Part shown: one piece after another, positions 20,501-29,500 of the stretch
How the letters are laid out: each line of letters opens with the position of its first letter
Position numbering within the stretch: the stretch's first letter is position 1
NCBI RefSeq assembly: GCF_902859855.1
Contig: NZ_CADIKH010000028.1
Coordinates: forward strand, 33,621 to 97,620
Origin: Paraburkholderia humisilvae
GTDB lineage: Bacteria; Pseudomonadota; Gammaproteobacteria; Burkholderiales; Burkholderiaceae
Length of the DNA: 64,000 bases
Direction: 5' to 3'
Notes under the pieces: model-generated
The model's input: the letters and a program-made list of their open reading frames with translations, nothing else
What the model was told of the DNA's origin: nothing
Database searches by the model: none
Translations under genes and position numbers: made by a program

Positions 20501-23500
20501 AGCGGGTGCCTCCGAGCGACTTCGGATCGTAGCCGGCGTGCTCGATGCCGTGCCAGCACGTCTCGAGAAACACGCGCTGCTGTGGATCCATCGCGCGCGC
20601 CTCGCGCGGTGAAATCCGGAAGAACCCGGCGTCGAAACGGTCATGGCCGTCGAGTGCGCCGAGCCACCTGCTGATGGTCTTGCCCGGCGCGACCTCGCCG
20701 GGCTGGTAATAACGCGCGACATCCCAGCGTTCGCGCGCCACCTCGTCGATAGCGTCGTGGCCGGCGGCGATGTTGCGCCAGAATTGATCGAGCGAGTTCG
20801 CATGCGCGAAGCGGCCGGCCATGCCGATCACCGCGATCGCGGGCGTGTCGCGCTGCGCCGCGCGCGCGGACGCGCGGCCGCTGCCGCGCTTGCGCCAGGA
20901 CCTCAGGGGGGCCGGCCCGAAGGCGGCACGTTCGTCGCCGCGCGGTTCGGCGTTCGCGTTGCCCTTGCGCGCCAGCGCCGCAGCCGCGCCGGCGTTTGCA
21001 CCCGTGTTCGTATCGGCTGCCGGCGCTTGCCCGATCCGCGCGCGGACTTCGCTCGCGACATGCTGCGCCAGTTGCGCGAGCGTCGGATAGCTGTAGACCT
21101 TGACGGCCTCGATGTCCGTTCCGTAGAGCTCGTTGATGCGCCGGATCCAGGTCACGCCAGTGATCGAGTCGAGGCCGAGCGACACAAACGGCTCGTCCTC
21201 GCCGATCTCGTGCTCCGACATCCGCAGCTCGTGCGCGAGCAGCTCGCGCAGACGCGCGGCGATTGCACGCAGGTCCGCCGCCGGCTCGGGCGCCGGGCCC
21301 GCTGATGGCGCCGGATCGGCATGGCGGGTAGCCGGTGCGTTCTGTGCCGGTTGGACGGCCGGCACCTCCGCGAAGCCTTGTTCGATCCGCGCGAGCGTGT
21401 CCGCCTGCCCGACGAAGGTTTCCGAGTGCATCGCAAGTTCGTGCGCAAGCGCGGCGTCGATTTGTTGTCGCAGCGAGGACGCCCACTGCTGTTTCAACGC
21501 GACGAGCGTCGTGCGGCTCGCACTCGCGAGCCGGCTGGCGAGCGCCAGCGCCGTATCGCGCACGCGATCGCGTGCCAGCACCGGCTGTGCGACGCCGCGC
21601 GCCGCGAGTTCCGCGCCGCTGTATTCGCGCGCGCTCAGCAGCGACTCGCGCGCGAGATCATGGCCGACCGTGTACGGGAACACGAGCGTCGCGCCAGCCC
21701 CCGGCGTAAAGCCGTAGTTCATGTACGGGCTCCGATAGCGGCTCGCTTCGGAGAACAGCGCGAGATCGGCGAACATCCCGAGCGACCAGCCGGCGCCGAT
21801 CCCGTGACCCTGCATCGCGGCAATCACGGGAATCGCACAATCGAGCGGCAGCCGGAACAGCGGGTTGTCGGTGAAACGCGCGCGCCCGCTGTGGATGGCG
21901 ATCAGCGTGTCGCGCGTGCCGCCCGCAGAGAAATACTGGTCGTAGCCGGTCAGCACGACGATCTTGTACGCACGACTCGCGGCGATATATTCGAACGCTC
22001 GCATCAGGTCACGCGACAGCGCGTCGGAGAACATGTTCCTCGCGTCGCGATCGGCCATCGTGATTTCGAGCACGCCATCCGGGTGCGCGATTGCCGTGAC
22101 GACGTCGGAGCCGAGCGCGACAGGACCGAGCGGTGCGCTTTGCGCGGCGTCGGCTTGCGCGCGCTCGGGCAGCGCAGCCTCAGCCGGCCGCACCGGGAGT
22201 TCCGGTGCGGCTTCGTCCGGTTCGCCCCCCTTCAACGCGGCCAGCGCATCGCCCGGCCACGCAGCCAGCGCGTCCGCGAGCTCGAGCGCGTCCGCAAGCG
22301 CGCGTTCGCGAGCCGTGACCCACGCCGCACCGAACGATTGCTGTAGCGACGCGCCCGTCTGTTCGTCGCTCGCCATCAGCCACTTCATCGACGCGGTATC
22401 GAAATGGCGTGCGAAAGCACCGACCGCGCGGCTGGCAAGCACCGGATCAGCGAGCAGACCGTCCACCGAATAGCGGCCGTCGTCCGCGTAGAGGCACAGG
22501 TCGGCGCCTAGCGCGGTAAACCATGCCGCGCCCGACGCGCCGCGATCCAGTACCGCAATGAGCGGTTGCGCGAATGCGCGCAGCGCTTCGTGCAGCGCGA
22601 GCACGGCTGTGAGGTCGCGATCGGACGCGCCGAGCGGCGCGAAATCCGGATGCTCGCTCGCGAGCACGATGCAGCGCGGCGCGGCCGCGGTCGCCGCCGA
22701 GGCGAGCGCCGCTCGCACCTGTGCAAGCTCTACCGCGAGCGCGTGAGGGTCGAACTCGCGGTGAGCGGCACATAACGTGATGGTCAGCGCACCCGGCGCG
22801 TCGTGCTGTAGGCGCAATTGCGTGAACGCGGCGGTATCGGGCGGCGCGATCGATGCCGCATCCGCGCTCGGCGTCATGGACCGCGTCTGCACCGCCGCAT
22901 GCAGCGTCTCGACCGCGCCGAGCATTGACCGCGCGAGTTCCTGTTTCAGGAGCCGCAGCGCGAGCCGTGACTTGCCGGCGAGATCGACCGCGAACGCCTG
23001 CGCAAGCGCCTCGACGTCGCCGGCCGCCGCCAGTTGCCCGCCCCAACCCATCTGGCGCAACCGCGAACCGCTGACGAGCGGGTCCAGATACAGCAGACCC
23101 GCCGCACAGCGGCGGCCGAAGCGCTTATCGAACAGGGCGCGAATCTGGTTCGGGAACAGCTGCGCGTCGGGCATCGTGAACCCGTAACGCGCTGCTTCGC
23201 CGCAGATCATGAAATCGCACAGCGCGCCGACGAGGAAACCCGCGCCGCGCGCGTCGCCGCGCATCGCCGCGATCGTCGGATACGGGAACGCGGCCAGTGC
23301 GCGGTAAAGCCCCAGCGCGATTGCGTCCGCGTGCGCATCGCGGGCGCCGCTCAGGAAGACATCGCCGCCCTTCAGCATCAGCACCTTCAGGTCCGATGCC
23401 GCCTCGGCCGCGCGCAGCGCGGCCAGCAATGATTCGATGCACTGCGGCGCGAGTTCCGACGTGTCGAGCTCAATTGTGTAGACGCCGTCGCCGTCATCGA

Positions 23501-26500
23501 ACAGTTTGACCTGTGCGTGGTTTGCGTTCGGACCGAAATACGCGTCCGCGCCCGCATGGCCCGGCGCGAAGACCGGCTTGCGCAATACCTCGGTGGCGAC
23601 CGAAGTCGACGCGAACACAGCCGGCGCACTCAACGTCACGCCGCGCGATCGGGAAAGGGAAGCCTGCGTGATGGTGGTCTGCGCGATGCCGGCAGGTGCT
23701 GCGGCGGCAATCGGCACCCGCCTGCGAACCGCCGGCGCGGGTGCAGCCGGAACGCGCAGCACCACAGCGGACGAGCGCGACTGCGCAACGCTTGCGGCCA
23801 CCGGATAGCGCAACCCGCGCAATTGCAGGCAAGGATTGCCGTCGCGGTCACACAGATCGATATCGAACGCACTGTCGAATGCGCCCTGAACGTCGGCCGT
23901 TGGCCGTATCCAGGCGAATTCCGGCTGCACGCCCGGCAGCACGATCCGGGCAGTGGCGAGCGCGCTCGGCTGCGCCTGCGTATCGGCGAGCGCTGCCGCC
24001 ACCCGCAAGGCATCGGCGACGAGCGCTGGATGCAGCACATAGTCCGCCCGGCCAGCATCCATCTCGACCGGCAGTTGAAGAGGGACGAGCGCTTGCGCTT
24101 CATCGGCGGCGGCGCGCAGCGCGGCGAGATCGAGCCGCGCCGGTGCCGCTACGTGGACCCACGCCGCCTCGCCTTGGCAATGCACGGTTTCGTCGTCGGC
24201 GCCGGTGCGATGAATCTCGAAGCGCGCCGCGTCGCCGTGCTGGTCGAACAGAGCGATTGCGAGCGAGTGCGCGTCTGTGGCGACCCCGGGTCGCGCCCAC
24301 GCGATGCCGCGCAGTTCGATCACGCCCGCCGTTCGCGACCCAGGCAGAGACGCATCGAACGCCGCGCGCGCCATCTCCACCGTCGCGGCGGCCGACAATG
24401 CACGCGCGCCCGGCTCGCCCGTCAGGAAAAATTCATCGCCGTCGAAGCTCGACGTGAAGCGCTGGCCGTCGAAGTCCGAGGTGTTCCGCTGCAACAGCGG
24501 ATGCGAGGCACGCCTGCCGACCTGCACCGCATGGCGGCGAAGCGTAGCCGCATCGGCTGCGACGTCGAACCAGTACCGCTGCCGCGCGAACGGATAGGCC
24601 GGCAAACTGATCAACGCCGGTGCCACACGGTACAGGCGGCGCCAGTCGATGGGGTGGCCCGCGACCCACGCATCGAGCACGCGCGCGAGCTCGTTGTCGC
24701 CCATGTCCGGGCCGGCTTGCGATGCGCTTGCCGTGGCCGGGATGGTCGGCGCGCCGCGCACGGTGCCACGATGGACACTGACACCGCCTGTCCCATCCGC
24801 GGCACCGTCGACAAACGCCTGGAGCCGCTCGCGCAGCGTCTCCAACGAGTTCGCGAGCACCCCGACGCGCTCGGCCATCGCCTCGCGCCCGACCTGCAGC
24901 GTGTACGCAACCGACGCGAGCGATACGCTCGAAGCCGGGTCGCGCAGCATCGCTAGCAGGTCGCGCGCCTTCTCCTTCAACTGCTCGGGCGTGCGCGCGG
25001 ACAGCGGCACAAGAACCGTCGCCGGCGTTTGTGCCACCGCCTGCGGCGCGACATATTCCTCGACGATCAAATGCGCGTTCGAGCCGCCCGCGCCGAACGA
25101 CGAGATGCCCGCGATGCGCGGCAGCGCGCGTCCGTCGACGACGGGTGCGTCCCAGCCGCGCAGCGCCTGATTCACGACGAACGGCGTCGCGTCGAAATCG
25201 ATGTGTTGATTCAGCGTCGACGAATGCAGCGACGGCACGAGCTGGCGGTGCCTCATCTGCAGCAACACCTTGGTCAGCCCGGCAATGCCGGCAGCCGCCT
25301 CGCCGTGGCCGATGTTCGATTTCACCGAGCCGATCGCACAGAACGCGGTGTCGGCAGTCCGCTCGCGGAACACGCCGGTCAGCGCGGCGACCTCGATCGG
25401 ATCGCCGAGCTTCGTGCCGGTGCCATGCGCCTCGATGTAGCTCACGTGGCGCGGATCGACACCGGCATCGTCGAACGCGTCGCGAATCGCGTTCGCCTGC
25501 GCATGCGGATTCGGCACCGTGTAGCCGTTGGTCTTGCCTCCGTGGCTCAGCGCCGTGCCGCGGATGACCGCGTAGATGCGGTCGCCGTCGCGCGTGGCGT
25601 CGGCGAGCCGCTTCAGCACGACGACGCCGACGCCCTCGCCCGGGATATAGCCGTCGCCGCCCTCGCCGAAGCTCTGGCAATGGCCGTCGCCGGAAATAAA
25701 CTGGCCGGCACTCAGCATCAGATACTTGTTCGGATGGATCGTCACGTTGACGCCGCCGGCGAGCGCGAGCGCCGTGCGCCCGAGCCGCAGGTCCTGACAC
25801 GCGACGTGGATCGCGGTCAGCGACGACGAGCACATCGTGTCGACGACCATGCTCGGCCCATGCAGGTTCAGGAAGTACGAGACGCGGTTCGCGATACTCG
25901 CCGGATTGCTCGCGAAGCCGGCGCGCCGGCCGGCGAGGCTCGCCTCGGCGCCGAGCAACTGGTACTCGTTGTACATCGCACCCGCGTAGACGCCGACTCG
26001 GCCCGGCAGGCCGTCGCCGTGCGGAATCTGCAGCTGCGCGCGCGTGTAGCCGGCGTCCTCGATCGCATGCCACGCATGCTCGAGGAACAGCCTTTCCTGC
26101 GGATCGAGCCTTTGCGCCTCAATCGGGGAGACGTTGAAGAAACGCGCGTCGAACCTGTCGACGTCCTCGATGAAGCCGCCCCACTTGCTGTAGTGCGCGC
26201 CCGGCTGCGAGCGGTCCTCGCTGTAGTAGTCGCGCCAGTTCCAGCGGTCTTCCGGCACTTCGACGATGCAGTCGCGGCCGTCACGCAGCACGTCCCAGAA
26301 CGCATCGATCGAGCGTGCGCCCGGATAGCGGCCGCTCACGCCCACGATCGCGATCGCGTCGCCCGGCGCGCCGCGCCCGGATCGCACGGCTGCCCGGTTC
26401 GCGCGCAGGCTCGTCACGTGTGCAGCGGTGGTCTTCGCGCGCGCTGAGGCGGTGGCGTCGCCCGGCGCGGTGCTCGCTCCGGGCGTGGATGCGGCGAACA

Positions 26501-29500
26501 GCGCCGCGAGCGTGGCGCCGTGCGCACGAACGAAATACGCGGCTAGATCGCCGAGGTTCAGATATTCGAAGAACAGCGTCTTCGACAGCGGACCGAAGGT
26601 CTTTTCGAGGATCCGCGTCAGGTCGAGCGCAACGATCGAGTCGATCCCGTAGTCCTCGAGCGCCGCACCCGGCTCGACGCGTTCGGCGGGCAGTTTCAGC
26701 CGCGCGGCGAGTTGCGCGCCCAGCCAGGCCTCGGTGCGCTTCGCGAACGCTTCCGGCGTCTCGGGCGAGGCGGCGGAGGTCACGGAACAAGTGTCCGGCG
26801 TGTCCGCGGTGTTCGATGCCGGCGTTGCTTCAGCTGCGCCGAGCCCGCCCGCTGCCGGCGCCGCGCATCCGAGCGCACGCCGCATCGCGGCCGGTTCGCC
26901 TTCCATCACGAGCGTCTGGTCCGGACCACCGGCGAGAATGCGTTCGAACATCCGCAGGCCGGTCGCGCTGCTCATCGGCCGGATGCCGGTGGTGCGCTCG
27001 AGCTGCGCGCGGCCGTCGGCGTCGAGCTGCATACCGCCGTCGCGCCACAGCGGCCAGCGAATCGTCAAGGTGCGGCCCCGGCATTGGCCCGCTGCGACGA
27101 GCGCATTGCGATACGCGGCGAAACGGTCCATGAAGCCGTTGGCAGCCGCGTAGTCGCCCTGCCCAAGATTGCCGAGCGCCGACGACAGCGACGAGAACAG
27201 CACGACGAAATCCGGATCCGCGTCGCTGAGCGCTTCGTGCAGGTTGAGCGTGCCGGCGACCTTCGGCGCCAGCACCGCGCGAAACGTGTCGACGGGCTTG
27301 TTGAGCAGGAACGCGTCACCGGTCATGCCGGCGCAGTGGAATACGCCGTCGATGCGGCCGTGATCGCGCAGGATGCCCGAGACCGCGCCACGCACCTGTT
27401 CGGCATCGTCGAGCAACATCTGCCGGTAAACGGGCTCGCCGCCGGATGCGCGCAATTCGGCGAACAGCGCGTTCGCGCGTTCGGCTACCGCCTCGTCATC
27501 CTGCGGCGCGCGTCCGGTCACGACGATGCGCGCACTCGCCGCACGCCGTGCGATATCGTGCGCGAACAACGCACCCAGGCCGCCGAGGCCGCCCGTGATC
27601 ACATAAACGCCGCCCGCGCGGTACGGCCCGCCGGCGCCGAACGGATCGGACTGCGCAGCTTGCCGTGCATCGTCGAGCAGCCGCCATTGCGCGACGCGCC
27701 GTGCGCTGCCGGTGCGGTCGATCAACGTCTGATCTGGCGCATTCGCATCCTCGGCGAGCCATGCGGCGAGCGTCGCGCCGTCCGTCGTACCGTCAGCGAA
27801 AATCAGTTGTGCGGCGAGCAGCGGATTCTCGGCACGCGTGGTTTTCAGCAGACCGGAGAGTCCGGCGAAAAGCCGATTGTCTGCCGAAGCCGGCACGACG
27901 AACTGAACCAGGGTGTCCGACGCTGGCTTGTCGCGCAGCATCGATTGCAGCACCCCGAAAACGTCAAGCGAAAGTTGCGTATAGCGCGCCGCGATGTCGA
28001 CGCCTTCGAGCATCGGCAAATGCGTCGTCGCGACCGGCGCGCCGGCCGATGCCGGCAACGACGCGAACGCGGCCGTATCGACTTGCGGCAATCCGCACAG
28101 CACGATCCGCCGTTCTTGGCCCGACGTCGTCCGCGCGTCGCCGTGCGCGGCCGCCGCTTCCCAGGTTTCGGTCGCGAGCAGCACGTCGTGCGGTGCACTC
28201 GCGAATCCGCGTGCCGCGAAACCACGCAACTGGACGCACACCTTGCCGTCGAGGTCACACAGATCGATGTCGAGTTTCGCCAGGCGTCCATGCGCGGGCC
28301 GCTGCCCCGCAAAACGCACGCGCACCTCGATATCTGCCGGGCACGCAGCCAGCAGGCGGACGGCATCCAGCGCGAACGGCACGACCGGCTGGCCCGGCGG
28401 ATCACCGAGATCGACGAGCAACGCGGTCGCGGTCTGCAGGGCACCGTCGAGCAAGCCCGGATGCAGCCCGAACTCCTGCGCGCCGGCCCGTACCGAGTCC
28501 GGCAGCGAGACACGAGCGCGGGCGGCGCCGTCGCCGATCGACAACGTGCGAATCACACGAAACGCCGGACCGTAACGGAGTCCCATCGACGCAAACACGG
28601 CATAGACGCGCTCTGCGCCCCAGACTTCCGCGGCCGCTTCGTCGACGGCGGGCAACGCGTCGCCCGTCTCATCACTCCAACCGATGTGCCCTTGGCAAAA
28701 CACGGCCGAATCGGCGCCGAATACTTCGAACGCGATATCGTCGCGCCCCGGGATCAGCGCGATGTCGACACGGGTCGGCGCGCTCACCTCGAGCGGCTGC
28801 AGCCAGACGATATCGCGCAGTGCGGCCACACGGCCCGCTTGCGGGACGTGACCTGAGCGCTCGAAGGCGGCGCGCGCGATTTCCAGATACGCGGCGCCCG
28901 GCAGGATACGGCGCGCGGTCGCAGCGCCGTTGCCGTCGTCGGGCGTCACCAGCAGGTGATCGCGCAGGAAGATCTCATCGCCACCGAACATCGAGCTGTA
29001 GCGATGCTCGTGCAGGTCCGACGTATTCCCGTGCAGCAGCGGGTGAAGCATCGAGCTCGCGGGCGCCACCGGCATCTCATCGATCCAGCAGCGTTCCTTC
29101 GCGAACACGTAGGTCGGCAGGCTCACGCGCCGCGTCTTCGCATCGCGCGGACGCTCGCGCCAGTCGACCGTCTCGCCGGCGGTCCAGGCCGCGGCGAGCG
29201 CGCCCGTTTGATCGTTTGCGTCCGGGGCCGCGATCTCGCCGCGCTCGACATACGCAAGCAGCGCGCCGCGCAATTGCTCGACCGATTTGACGACGAACGC
29301 GGCACGGCACGCCATCGCCTCGCGACCGGTCTGCAACGTAAACGCGATATCGGCAATGTCGAGCGCTGCGCCGGCGTGTTCGAGGAACCCGGCGAGCCGC
29401 GCCGCGTAAGCGCGAAGGCTATCGAGCGTGCGAGCCGACAGCGGCACGAGCACCGGCCGACTGGAGCGCTTCGCGCGCACGCGCTTTTGCTGCGGATACT

